Assembly: GCA_017354895.1 (NCBI GenBank) | Contig: CP071497.1 | Coordinates: 3,038,001-3,102,000 of the forward strand | Direction: 5' to 3' | Length of the DNA: 64,000 nt | DNA from: Podospora comata | Taxonomy: Eukaryota; Ascomycota; Sordariomycetes; Sordariales; Podosporaceae | Shown here: in pieces, positions 53,176-63,752 of the stretch | Position numbering within the stretch: position 1 is the stretch's first letter | Layout: every line of letters starts with the position of its first letter | The notes under the pieces: generated by a model | Databases searched by the model: none | What the model was told of the DNA's origin: nothing | The model's input: only the letters and a program-made list of their open reading frames with translations | Program-made: the position numbers and the translations under genes

Positions 53176-54502
53176 TTACTCGCAGCTGTGGTAACGATTG
53201 AAGCCAAAGACGATGTTCCATACATTCCCTAAGTCTTGAGGGTCAAATAATTCGTCATCTATTATGTCCAGCTCTGGCTTGTCCTCGGTAGAATGATCCT
53301 CCAAGCCTTCCTCCTCTATTCTGTCGCTCACCATGGGATACCTATCGCCGGATGGCATTGCCTGGATAGCCTGGCCAAGTTGGAAGTCGGCGAGGCATAC
53401 CCCCTCCACCACCTTGCCACTGCTTAAAGAACTACCGGATTCATCAAACAATTTCATGACGAGAGGAAGGATCCCTTTCTCAAAGGAAGCCTAGTCCTCG
53501 GGGCTTTTTGTCACGTACAGGTGTCCGAGAAGGAATTCTGTCAGCTGGTCCGTAGTTTTCAAGTGATTCTCCGCCCATTGGAGGGCAATATCGCGCCACA
53601 CATTTGCTGGCCTCACTTCCAGCAGTGCCCACTCGCGATCCGGCATACCAATGTCAAAGATCAAGGCCTTGTCTCTCTTGAGGATTTCCCGCGCGTTCAG
53701 GCGGGTCCAATGGGCAACCACACAGGGAATTGTCAGTTCTGAGCCCGGGACAGGCTCCGCTTCGGGATCCAAGGTGCGGGGTGGGCGTGAGGCTATCGGC
53801 GTGTTCGCTCCTCGAACGTGCTTCCACCTCCAGTCTGATGTGGGATTGGGGCAATCTGGTTCCGAGCATTGGTAATTGCCATGTTCCTGTTGAGGGCACC
53901 AGAGAGTATTTTCGAAAGTAACGAGCCGAGTCTTGGTGGTGTTCGCTGTACGGCAAAGTCGGTATCGAGAGATGATTGGAAGCATGCTCCACTGTGCCGG
54001 GGTGCGAGAGGGCGTTTCCTCGTCCTCATCGCCGTCCCCATCGCTTATGAACCAGAAGTGGAAGGTGCCAACGTAAGCCATGGTGCCTGATTCTGTGAAA
54101 AGCTTTATGGCTGTTGAGGGGTTGATGTTTTGACCAATGGCGATATGGAGAACATGAATGCAGTGACAGAGTCATGGAAGGTTCAATACTCAGCGTAAGC
54201 CTGTTGGTACGAAACAGGTTATCTAGAAAAAGAACATCGAGCTCTGGATTAATATATCGATTAATGATGGTTTCCTGCTTGCCCGGGACCTGAAAAGAAA
54301 AATGGATTTTGGTGTAGTACCTCAAGGTCTCTGCTCGAGCAGCGCGGCTAAGATGAAGAGTTGCTGGATAATTCACCCTGCAATAGAACTCTTCTGGCAG
54401 TTCGGGAATTCCCAAGAAAACGGTGCTGGATTTTCATGGCGAACGGTAGATTTTGTACTGGAGTTCGATGGGCAGTTTGAGCCAACCGCTCCGACCGGCC
54501 AT
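53176..54502 (-). pseudogene. Broken 2EXR-family gene
   Basis: Starts at an ATG at 54502 with LKLPIELQYKIYRSP, the 2EXR opening, followed by an in-frame TGA after 22 residues. The same frame continues with FYCRVNYPATLHLSRAARAE and TLRYYTKIHFSFQV, then shifts near 54150-54200. A second frame carries NINPSTAIKLFTESG, FHFWFI, ISRYRLCRTANTTKTRLVT and a cysteine pair (CSEPDCPNP), and runs to a TAG at 53491. Beyond this the same frame is open again to 53176, possibly the old C-terminus. With two in-frame stops and one frame shift it cannot make a full protein as read. It lies tail-to-tail with the intact 2EXR gene. Confidence 0.7.
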
Positions 54503-54853
54503 TGCTTTCTAAGTTGGGTGAAGTTATGAGGGCAGCGTGAGAACGTGAAAAGAGCTGCCCGGCTGGGGCGATGATGTAGGAAGGTGTGTGGGCGCTGGAA
54601 GTAGGAGTGGGTGGAAAGGAAAAGGAAGGAAAGACAATAAGAAGTGCAAACAACGGAACTACCTGATGTTTAACTCCTTGAGTTTGCGCAAGAGAAGGTT
54701 CAGGATGACTGAGCACAGCACACTGACATTGGGACAGTGCGAATAAGCTGGCAGTGTGGCATGATTCACGGCCTGTAATTGGCTGCCCGTTCTCATTTCT
54801 GACTTCTGCAACGCGGCTCCAAATCATCATTCCTGCCGGAACAACATCATGCC
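54503..54853. other. Divergent spacer between broken 2EXR gene and ASCH gene
   Basis: A 351-bp region between two divergent starts, GA-rich in part. No element recognised. Confidence 0.4.
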
Positions 54854-55586
54854 ATGGCGCACGAGATTTGCAAGAGCGACATTGTCATCGCTATCCATCC
54901 CAAGCACGTTGCGAATATTGTCAGCCGCGTCAAGAACCACGAATTCCGAAAATATCTCCTTCCGGCCGAAGTGCGCCGGCTCTGGATCTACGAAACAAGA
55001 CCGGCGTCGTCGGTCAAATATGTGGCCACCATCAGTGCTGGGAAACGACCGGGCGAGATCCGTGACCCAAAGGGCCTTCGGAATGATGAGTTTGACCAAG
55101 GCCAGTCAGAAAGTCTTGTTGAATATGCCTATGAGATTCTTCGACTCGAGGCCCTCGCAGTCCCCATTTCCTTGAGTGACCTGAAGGAGAACGGCTGGCT
55201 AAACGGGCCACCACAGAAGTACTGCTACGTTAAGCCGTCCATGCGCCAGGCGTTGAACATGGCACAGACGAATCTTGTTTTTGACGTTGGTATGGCAGCC
55301 ATGGCGGATGGTTCAAGGAGGTCGGACCGGCAACCCGACGTTGAGCCAGTACGCGATCAGTCATCTTCTGAAGCAGAGCAATCAATCTGCCAGGAAAAAA
55401 GGGCAAGTCCCCATGGAAGTGGTATGTCAAGTAGGGTCTGTCCATACCAACAACCGTCTGTACGCTAATCCTGAGGAAGAAACCCCACATAGGCCACCAC
55501 AGGCTCCTGCTCGGCGTCAAACTCGGAGTTTTGCAGGTGTTAAAAAGAGGAGGAAACCGTTGAAGGCAGCAGAGCAGTCTTGGTGA
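54854..55586 (+). CDS. Small ASCH/PUA-like domain protein
   Basis: Exons 54854-55421 and 55480-55586 give 224 residues. The intron (58 bp) has a perfect GTATGT donor, a GCTAAT branch site and an AAG acceptor, and joins HGS to ETPHRPPQ in frame. The N-terminal ~110 residues match the ASCH/PUA-like fold pattern: DIVIAIHPKHVANIVSRVKN, HEFRKYLLP, RLWIYETRPASSVKYVATI. In known ASCH proteins this is a beta-barrel that binds RNA or modified nucleosides, and the Ile-x-Pro-Lys-(H/Y)-(A/V) and EFR motifs are typical. The C-terminal tail is basic (KKRRKPLK), like a nuclear localisation signal. The domain call is moderately sure; the splice model is good. Confidence 0.7.
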
Positions 55587-55915
55587 GAATCTTTGTGGAT
55601 ACGGGGGGCTGGTTTTGCCAAGGCAACACAAGGAAATATTTGAGTATGCGTGACTAGTTGTTGTTCCACAGAAAGCCACAAAAGAAAACTGACAATTGTT
55701 GCTTCAGTTGACTCCTTTTGACAGTGAGCAAACTGTCCCCTTCATCGGCACCCTCCTTCATGAGTCAACATCAGGCTTTGACTGGTTCTATAACCTAAGT
55801 CTTCTCCCTGCCACGGCGTTTTGATAAGGTAGTTGATTTGTTGTGACATTCCAGAATAAAGCTTTGGCGAGGGAGTTGGAATCCGCAATCCATACGCTCG
55901 TATTCTTCAGACTTC
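55587..55915. other. Spacer after ASCH gene
   Basis: 3' UTR and promoter sequence; nothing recognised. Confidence 0.4.
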
Positions 55916-56868
55916 ATGTCGTCCCAACATTCTAACCTGCCCTCTTTTTTCAAGTTTCTGTCCCTACCAATCGAGATCAGGTTACAGGTATACCGGGCAA
56001 CATGAGAGTCTGCCGCCATTCTAGTCTCGTTCATCGGAAGTACCGAGCTGGGAGGTCCCATCAGAAGGGGCAAAATACCACCCACTTTGCACCTTTGCTT
56101 CGAATCAAGACAAGAAACCCTCAGACACTATCATTTCTACGAAGCCTCGGCGATACAGTCACCAGGCCAAACGTAATGTTCTCTCAAAGTGGCTACATTA
56201 ACCCAAACCTCGACATCCTGCATCTCGCTGTTCCATTTGCAAAAGGCGCGGAAGGACACATCCACATCGAAGACCTCAGTCCGGCCACCCTAAGAGTTAC
56301 ATTGGACCGCGACCTTGACCCTAGCTCAATACTCAAGTGGCTTGTTGACCTGAAGCCTGACCTGCTCAGGGGGGTCAAGACCATTGATTTCTGGCTCGTC
56401 ACTCCGTCTTTAATCTTGACACGGAAGGTCACCGAACGGTATCGAATCTGCCGTGCCCCTCCCTCGACACCAAGAACCCCGGTGGTTACTCGAAGGAACA
56501 TCGTTTACCTACCAGCAGCACTGGATCATCAATGCTGCCCGGATCCCGAATGTCAAACACCAACCTGGGTGTGGAGATACAGTCCGGAAGCCAGCTACCC
56601 GGTTACGTCCACGGGCCCTGATTACCACGCTCAGCAATACTTTCAGCGCGGACACGAAATTGCGGCCCCTAATCCAGACGGTCCTGCTGTTGTAATCCCT
56701 TCCATTAACTTCGATTGGAAAGCCACCCGTGCTCGAGCTCTGTTGCAGGAGACGAACGTGCTCCTCTTCGATCCGGGCGATGGGGTTACAACGCGAGAAT
56801 GGGTTATGTGCAAGGTCGTTGATTCCTTTGAAACACGCAACGAGCTTGTAATTCACCTCGGTGTTTGA
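55916..56868 (+). pseudogene. Broken 2EXR-family gene, second copy
   Basis: The ATG at 55916 opens FKFLSLPIEIRLQVYRAT, again the 2EXR start, and meets an in-frame TGA at 56003-56005. After it the same frame continues with LHLCFESRQETLRHYHFYE (the second conserved block). The coding then moves to another frame around 56140-56170, which reads SGYINPNLDILHLAVPF, GVKTIDFWLVTPSL, TERYRICRAPPSTPRTPVV and a cysteine pair (CPDPECQTP) and runs to 56868. The match to the intact gene at 51453 and to the other broken copy covers the whole length. A short ORF from 56002 would translate only the second half. Confidence 0.7.
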
Positions 56869-57063
56869 TATCTTCGGTATCAAGAATTCTACTCGTCGAA
56901 GCCTTCCTTGGATGAAATATCTTCCATGCTGGAACATTTGAGCACAAGGGAGTCCCGAGAGCGGCCATGGACTCGCGATGTTCCCCGTCCTGAGCCTTGT
57001 GAAGATGTTGCACATGGTGTTTGCGGTCCTGGATAGTTATATGAGCCAGGCCAAAGACTGACT
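56869..57063. other. Spacer
   Basis: Follows the second broken 2EXR copy. No gene or repeat seen. Confidence 0.35.
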
Positions 57064-57495
57064 TTGACAAATACGCATGAAGGTATAACCACTGCTCTTA
57101 ACTCCCAGTCCCCACAGGTCGGCGCCGGTAGGTCTCGAATCTACTTTGGTGTCAAGAAGCAGCCTCACAAAGGCTATTCGGGAGAGCCTTACATAGAAAC
57201 AAGCCAAAACAGGATCAAAAATGTAAGAGAATCGGGAAGATTGTTGACGACGGATGAAATGGATGCCAAATTAATGAAGGGTTTCTATTTAATTGGCCTC
57301 TATGACACTCTTTATAGATCTGGTCGGAAGGTGTTCCATGATTGTAACGCTTGGAAGATAGATGGTGTAGGGCACCCCCCTGGAGATTTGTATGGGTCAA
57401 TGTGCGATTATGACTCCTGTAATGGTGTCTGGAGAAAGTGTATCGCACAAGCTTATGGGTTGCATATAAAAGAAGCCATGGAGGAAAATGTTTAG
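57064..57495 (+). CDS. Unassigned small ORF with cysteines
   Basis: The frame is open from a TTG at 57064; no ATG lies near the N-terminus. An ATG AAG at 57075 followed by GTATAA, with a CCCACAG acceptor at about 57112-57118, would make a first exon of two codons joined to VGAGRSRIYFG; this is possible but weak. The readable protein of about 130 residues has a conserved-looking C-terminal part with cysteines (FHDCNAWKIDG, MCDYDSCNGVWRKCIAQ). I know no family. It could be the last exon of a gene or a relic. Local sequence is AT-richer than in neighbouring genes. Confidence 0.3.
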   Translation: MTNTHEGITTALNSQSPQVGAGRSRIYFGVKKQPHKGYSGEPYIETSQNRIKNVRESGRLLTTDEMDAKLMKGFYLIGLYDTLYRSGRKVFHDCNAWKIDGVGHPPGDLYGSMCDYDSCNGVWRKCIAQAYGLHIKEAMEENV

Positions 57496-58514
57496 TGGCC
57501 TTTCTCTCATGCACAAGCGATTACAAGCTTGATGTCAGAGGGGCAGTATATGTATTTCTTAGGAGATAACTGCAGAAATTAGGTGCTCATAGTAGGTACC
57601 TAGGTAGCCTCACTCCAACGAAGTGATGATTAATTGCAAAATAGACCGACTGGGTTACCCTGGATTGAGCAGATAGAATATTGTGATAAATCCTTGGTAC
57701 CGTGGCATCTCAAACCGCAATACATATAAGTCCGCTAGAAGTCGACTCCAGTAAGTTCTTACTCCTATGAGTGCGAGTAAATTGCCACACTGCGTCCTTA
57801 TAACTAGGTATCTACGTGTCTCTTCAGCAGTAAGGGTTTGCCTCGATATAAAGCATCCTTCTTATAGCCAGTCATTCAACCTGTTCATCTCATACCACAC
57901 CAGACTGAGTATTGCTCATCAAGGACCAAGTGATTTATCTCTAGACAACGAGACCATCAGTGCATTGTAGGAGAAGCTCGAGACAATACAGATATCTAAG
58001 ACAGATCTTATTCGCAGCTGCGCCAACGAATGTAACGCGAGTAACATCCTCCAATCTTCCGTATGATATCCTTGTTTTCCCCCGATCACGTCGATCTTCC
58101 GTTATTTTTCGCATGAGGAGTCGTTCGTTATGGTACACAATCTTGATGAGGGATGTATTGATGGAGGGTTTTGTCAGAAACGACTCCCAACAGCTGCGTT
58201 GTCAAGGAAGATGGCTCAACCGTGCTCGGAAGGACGATGTACTGGCAATTAGGTGTGTTTCCAGCACTGAATCAATATTGCATTGGAAACTCCTGCATTT
58301 CCTCTCATTACAAAGACTTGCTCCCTTCGGATCAAGAGGGGTCCATCCCGCCTAATGTACAGTGATGTGGTGACTCTTCGCCACCTCTATGTCCAGGGAT
58401 CCCAGTGTTCAGTGTGTGTTGTGACAGGTTGTCTGTGTGTCTAAAAAGAATTGTCCTCCCACCCTCTGGCACTCTTCTTCTTCCCCAGAGCAGACTCGAC
58501 AAGATGTCAGTTCT
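57496..58514. other. Gene-poor AT-rich region
   Basis: About 1 kb with short frames only. The palindromic word GGTACCTAGGTA occurs around 57595-57607. No gene, RNA or repeat supported. Confidence 0.4.
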
Positions 58515-59435
58515 CTATGCGCTTGGAAAGGCTAGCCACCCATCAATCACCTCTTTAAACCCCATCGCAGCCAGTTTCCTAGAAACAAGACGTCGCCAGT
58601 CCGACTTGTGCATATCCTCCACATCAGGGAAATCCATCCCCGAAAAAAGGTGAAACTTTGTCCTAACCCACTCTCTCGGGACGTACCCGGCAGTCTCCCA
58701 GTCGATAATTCCTATCCCTCGGTTATTATCAGGCTCAACAAGAATATTTCCTGGCCCTAGATCGCAGTGATAGAACACCAAAGAAGAAACATCCATGCCA
58801 ATCCCAATGCAATTCTCTTCGAGGATCTCGGGATCTAGAGTCTTGCCCTTCCTCAAGTATAGTTCCGTTAGCTGACCTCCGTCGACTCCACAGATTGCTT
58901 CGCCTTTCCACTCGGCCATCTTCGCGCATAGCTCTGCAACGCGATGAACATAATACTGCCGCAACTCCTCGTCCATAGTAGGCCAAGCCTCTGTCAGCGT
59001 CTGCCCTGGTATGCGAGAGACGATTATATAATACCGGCTATCCCACTCGCCATGGTAGAGCACGTTAGGGATCTAAAAGTCGAGAGGCTTTTTGCTGTGT
59101 AAGAATTCAAGTGTGACGTGCTCCCGGGTGCTCTTTGGGTCCGAGAGGTTTTACGCTTTGATAAAGGCTTCTCCGGCGCGCCAAACAGCTGACTGGTCTC
59201 CGGCGGCGTAGACTCGGGTCAGCTCGGCCGAGTCGGCTGGGTGTGGTTGGTATTGGGGCAAGGGTGAAGGGGCATCGGAGAGGACAAAAAACGCTCCTCT
59301 ATCATCGCTCCATGATGACTGGTTGGGGTTGGGGGGCGGAGAAGCTTGACGAGAGAGGAGGAGCTTCTCGCCAATCAACCAAGAAGTGCCGTCAATAGCC
59401 TGGATTGAATCGTTGATATGGATTGAGGACGACAT
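58515..59435 (-). pseudogene. Aminoglycoside-phosphotransferase (APH)-family pseudogene
   Basis: One frame, 307 codons, reads as a complete APH/choline-kinase-like protein from MSSSIHINDSIQ at 59435 to GWLAFPSA at 58515. The catalytic motif FYHCDLGPGNILV and the metal-binding IGIIDWETAGYVP are intact. Other family marks are IIVSRIPGQTLTEAWPTM and EWVRTKFHLF. Two in-frame stops interrupt it: TAA at 59151-59153 and TAG at 59073-59075. The 25 codons between them (NLSDPKSTREHVTLEFLH...) match the family's usual text, so no intron explains them. No frameshift is seen, so the inactivation looks recent. Fungal members phosphorylate small unknown substrates; they do not usually confer antibiotic resistance. 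Confidence 0.85.
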
Positions 59436-60520
59436 TTTGAAGTATGGCTATCTCGGGGGCCCGCCAAAAAAGGATGGGATATTTGTAGCTTTATCCCAGT
59501 CTCCTAGAGTTCGTGGACACGCCAATTGACAGCAGCTGAGTGGAACAGGGCGGTCGGCCAAGAAGCAGATGTGGGCGGCCGGGCGCGGACTATTACCGCA
59601 CGCTGAAGATATTGCGTCAGCGAGATTGTGGAAAGTTCCCAACGGGGTGTTAAAAGTGTTGGAGGTTAAGATTTTCAGTCTAGAGACACCAAGGGTTTGA
59701 TTAAGGAAGGGAGGAAGAAATGTGAGGACAGCAAGCGATGAGATGAGTGGTGTGCACATGGAATCCAGTTGCCTGAAGCACAGTGCGCCGATTCGCTCCC
59801 ACATCTAATACAAAGTAGGGCAGCTACCTGGCGTACAACCATTAGTTGCATGCCCCCGCGCTCCACGGCTTACTGCGCCACAGGGCCGTAGTTCTAAGTG
59901 CCACAGCTGTCAACTTCTCATCGTTCGCTACCGTTGCTCCGTCGCTCTATTTTCCATGCCCTAGAAACATTCTTGTAGGGGAGCCTCAATGGGGGAATGC
60001 TGCAGCGGAGCGAAGCGTTGCAGCAAGTCTAGAGCGCATAACGTCACGTGGCCCGTTTTATTTTCGACTTTTATTTCCTGCCGGCGCTTACACTTAGTCT
60101 ACATTGAAAGACCGAGGGGAGTGAATGTAGCAGATGAAAAAAGAAATTGTCCTCAATTTTTGGCAGTATGTCCTCCAGAATCGGAATCGAATTTCCCCGG
60201 AAATGACACTCTAGATGTTCAATCATGCCCGACAGCCACTTGGCGACAGCCACCAGAATTCACATATCGAGGTGGGGAGTTGAGGTCGTCGGTGTTTGTA
60301 GTCCACCTAGGTTCTTGTTTCATTATGCATTAGAGCAAGCTCTGTGAAACTTGGAGGGCTCACTTAGGTACAATTATTCAACATTTCACCGTCAAATCCG
60401 TAACGATTAACACTCAAAGCCCAGTGTATTTGGTCAGAGACTAGCGAGATCAACTCCTGTTGCCAAGTCCCAGGGACACTCCTGTATCCCTAGTACCAAG
60501 TCGTGGATAACGAGCTGTGA
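59436..60520. other. Gene-poor region between APH pseudogene and secreted protein A
   Basis: About 1.1 kb. Short frames only, none with a recognised motif. The right end (from about 60420) resembles the sequence 3' of secreted protein B near 62120 and is part of a duplicated unit. Confidence 0.45.
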
Positions 60521-61256
60521 TCAGCAGACATCCCCACGAACAAGAACATTCCAATGGTCATCGTAGCTGCCGCGCCCCTTGGAATCGTGACCCCGGTTAG
60601 TCTTACACGCTTCGTTTACAGCTGATGCGCCATCAGCGATATCATTCCACGTGAGCTCCTTCTCGACCGTATCCTGTTCCTGATTAGCAGATATTAAAGG
60701 TAGGAATCTGGGCCATGGACAACTTACGTCATTGCACCAATAGATGGCCGAGTTCCAAGAACAGCTAACACGCCCGCAATTGTTTGGGCCTGGGCCGTTC
60801 TTCGGCTTGCCAGTGATACTACGCAGGTAGTTGATACCCCACACGATGGTAACCTTGCCTGCGTACTTGTAGTCCACGTTACAGTCGATGTCGTCCGGGT
60901 CGTCAAGGTTGGCCGTGGAGTCCAAGCTGGCACTATCGCCTGGGGGAGAAGTCACCCGGGCCTGGAAGGTGGTGTTCCAGCCGGGGTAGCTGGCGTCCAT
61001 CTGGGCGATGGCCTCCTGAATAGTGCCGGTCACTGTAACGGTGGCGCCAGTGGGGTCGTCGAGATTGACGGGAAGGTCCCAGGAGATCGGGACTATGCCG
61101 TAGCCCGAGACGGAACCCGGCTGTTCATCGAGGGAGGTCGGAGCGGTATGAACAGCCTGTAAGACATGTTAACTGGTGAACTGTATTCATATCGCCTAGA
61201 GAACTTACGCTGATCAGGGCCAGAAAACCGGCGAAGATGGTGGAAATGGACAACAT
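60521..61256 (-). CDS. Secreted cysteine-containing protein A (duplicated pair)
   Basis: Exons 61256-61209, 61156-60728 and 60673-60521 give 209 residues. All introns are phase 0 (52 and 54 bp, GTAAGT donors). The signal peptide is MLSISTIFAGFLALISAVHT. The mature protein has a Pro/Asp-rich first half, an N-glycosylation sequon (NTT) and a C-terminal block NNCGRVSCSWNSAIYWCND ... WNDIADGASAVNEACK ... HWNVLVRGDVC. The cysteine spacing is reminiscent of fungal Ecp2/Hce2-like and KP4-like secreted proteins, but I cannot assign either. It forms a tandem pair with 62216-62969 with identical exon layout. Likely extracellular; role unknown. Confidence 0.85.
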
Positions 61257-62215
61257 TGTGTCCGAGTGTTCAAGTTGTAGATTTGTGGCTGTTGGTTGTT
61301 GTTTGTCGATGGTAGGGTGGAAGTGCTATTCAGTGCGGCAGTGGAAAAGAAAAAGGGCGAAGGAGGGTAGAAAGGCAAGTATATATACAGTTGAGGAGAG
61401 AGTTGACGAGTCGGTGGGGCTACTTCGGTCGGCCCCAAAACTCCACCACTGCTCTTCAGACGATGCCTTAGGCGGAGTTCATATGACCGGCACCCGATCT
61501 TTCCGGAGCAGATACGCCGCTTCGTTACCCCACTTGGAGCCACAAATCCCCTGATATGTCTTTGTTGACTGTTGTGCTGGTCCTCTTGATCTGGGTCTAA
61601 TGACACCCACATTGCCCCAACGGTGAGCTCATGGTTCCCGCCGTATGGGGCAGGAGTATCGGGACTACGTAACAGGAGCAACCAGCGCTGCACGCCTGTG
61701 TGTTTACCGGGTATCTTGCTCTACAAATGGGCCTTCAGTCCTACCAGTTGACTGTCCATTGCATCACTCTCAACAAGATATACACCTGCGAGGGAGTCAT
61801 TTAACGGGGGAGACGGTTGCAATGGGTGGGTTGACAACTTCGAGATCCTTGTTATATAGTACTTTATATAGGGTCTCGGTGGCTACTTGGTGTGACCGCC
61901 ATTGTGAGTGATATTTGACCATAGTGATGGTAGTGTCAGTGGTGCATAAGGTATGGTGTAAGAAGGCCATGCACAAATATAGCTGGATGATGTACACGTG
62001 GCAATTGCCTTAGGGATAGCTTCAATAAGTAAGTAGGTAAAATCGCATTTCAATTCCTCGTGCTTCAGATGCTATTTAGCAGCTTTTCCACTTCTTACAT
62101 GTTTCACTTGCCCGTAACTCAGTGTATTCGGTCACAGACCAACGAGATGAATTCCTGGTACAGTCCCTTATAGAGTCCTCCAACTATCCCTAATGTTGCC
62201 GACAACTTGCTGCAT
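61257..62215. other. Region between the duplicated secreted-protein genes
   Basis: Contains the promoter of gene A up to about 61640 and the 3' flank of gene B from about 62110. The middle has no gene. Confidence 0.45.
61379..61388 (-). promoter_or_regulatory. TATA box of secreted protein A
   Basis: The palindrome GTATATATAC lies about 125 bp upstream of the start at 61256. The same ten bases occur at the same distance in front of the paralogue. Confidence 0.6.
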
Positions 62216-62969
62216 TTAACAGCTGTCGTTGTCATAACGCACAATCACGTTCCACTTGTCCTTGTAGAAAGCCTGACCCTTGACATACTGGGCATCCCGA
62301 GAGCACTTCTGGAGGATGTACAAAGTCCCATCGGCAATATCATTCCAGCCAACCTCCTTCTCCGAGTCGTTCTGTTTCATGGTCAGCAGCAGTCCCACGA
62401 TTAATCACAAGATAAACTCACGTCGTTGCACCACCAAATAGCCGACTGCCAAGAGCAGGAAACACGACCGCACTCGCCAGGGCCGGGGCCGTTCTTGGCC
62501 GAGCCAGTCATACCACGGAGGTATTCGATGCCGCGGAGAATAGAAAGCTGACCAGCCTCCTTCCACTGGTCAAGCTTGCAAATGTAGGACTCGGGATCAT
62601 CAAGAGCCGCAAGATCAAAGGCGCCGCTGTCAACGGTGGGGGGAGGGGGCAGGTGAGCCTGGAAAGTTTCGTTCCAGCCGGGGTAAGTGGCATCCATCTG
62701 GGCGATAGCCTCCTCGATGGTGCCGGTCACTTCGACGGTAGCGCCAGTAGGGTCGTCAGCCTTGACAGGGAGCTCCCAGGTAATGGGAACGGTGGCGTAG
62801 CTCGAAACATCGGGCTGGTCAGAGCGGATGGATGCGAATCCAGGGACGCCGTGGGCAACCTGGGGTGGCTGTTAGCAACCTGGGGCTTTGAATCCTGGTT
62901 CAGTTATGATCAAAAACGTACACCGGCGAGAGCCAGGCCGCTGGCAATGAAAGCGGAGATGGAAAGCAT
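62216..62969 (-). CDS. Secreted cysteine-containing protein B (duplicated pair)
   Basis: Exons 62969-62922, 62859-62422 and 62371-62216 give 213 residues. Introns of 62 and 50 bp have GTACGT and GTGAGT donors and GCTAAC/GCTGAC branch sites. Exon 1 is 48 nt and encodes MLSISAFIASGLALAG, exactly parallel to protein A. The shared core is VTGTIEEAIAQMDATYPGWN, then KNGPGPGECGRVSCSWQSA, IWWCND, GWNDIADGTLYILQKCS and DKWNVIVRYDNDSC. The central part differs more (a Pro-rich loop PPPPTVDSG here). Secreted, role unknown; family assignment is open as for protein A. Confidence 0.85.
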
Positions 62970-63752
62970 TGTGATGGGTGAAGTTCTGAGTTGGTCTTGC
63001 GGCTGTCGTTGTGAATGGGAGACTGGAAGTTGTTGTCGAGGCTGGTTGTGGAAAAAGAAGAGGTCCAAGGGAGACAGGTTGCAAAGTATATATACGTGAG
63101 AGAGTTGCTTGCACAGACCAAAGAGAGCATCTCGAGCGGCCGCTTATCTCCACCGTGTTGTTCCATGTCCTTCTGCTGCGGTTCAGACGGTCCCATCGGT
63201 TGGGATCTTGTGATACTCGTCCGATATCTCGACAGCAGGCATCCTGTTCCGTTTGCCGCTCAGGGAACAGATATACCACTTTTGTCCCTCCACTCGAGGC
63301 CACAACATTTTGATGTCTCTTTGACGGGCATCTTGATGCTCCTGATCCGCGTCCTGTGACCTCCTTCCTCAACAGTCCCAAACCCACTTGCCCCCAATAT
63401 TCAGCGCATGGTTTTCGGCTCAAGTGGCAGGAGCAATCGAAAAGATAGGTGCCTTGACATACAGTGGGGAAACAATTCCCGACCAGCCCCGCATATGGCT
63501 AAGTCGCTCCTGCCTGCTCTCACTTTGTTCTGCTAAGGGCCGCTGTGGGGGTTGCGTCACCGAGTTTCTCAACGGGAAAGCGCAGTCAAGATCCAGACCA
63601 CGGGAAGGAGTAGGTGCCAGAATCCTCAATCACGATGTAAAAAGAAGAGGAAGACTGTTTAGACCTGACGACCTGGAATTACCCCCCAAGGTTTCTATAA
63701 TCCATCTACCACTGCAGTAAAAGGAAAGTCCCCATTAGATAGCCCCAACCCT
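62970..63752. other. Promoter side of secreted protein B and 3' flank of reductase gene
   Basis: The first ~400 bp resemble the promoter of secreted protein A (same TATA word, similar upstream text near 63300-63360 and 61550-61600). The rest, up to the end of the reductase gene, has only unsupported open frames. Confidence 0.45.
63086..63095 (-). promoter_or_regulatory. TATA box of secreted protein B
   Basis: GTATATATAC about 120 bp upstream of the start at 62969, identical to the element of protein A. Confidence 0.6.

Noticed and set aside
53176-56868. Selenocysteine or programmed read-through at the aligned TGA codons of the 2EXR copies
   Set aside because: Most fungi, including known Sordariales, lack selenoprotein machinery; neither TGA is followed by CTA; both copies also change frame later.
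25436-57607. Scattered TAGGTA/CCTAGGTA words as a mobile-element signature
   Set aside because: Such words are common in intergenic DNA of these fungi; no terminal repeats or coding remnants go with them.
58515-59435. Two separate small genes instead of one APH pseudogene
   Set aside because: Both halves are in one frame, and the 25 codons between the stops match the family; neither half alone has a complete kinase fold.
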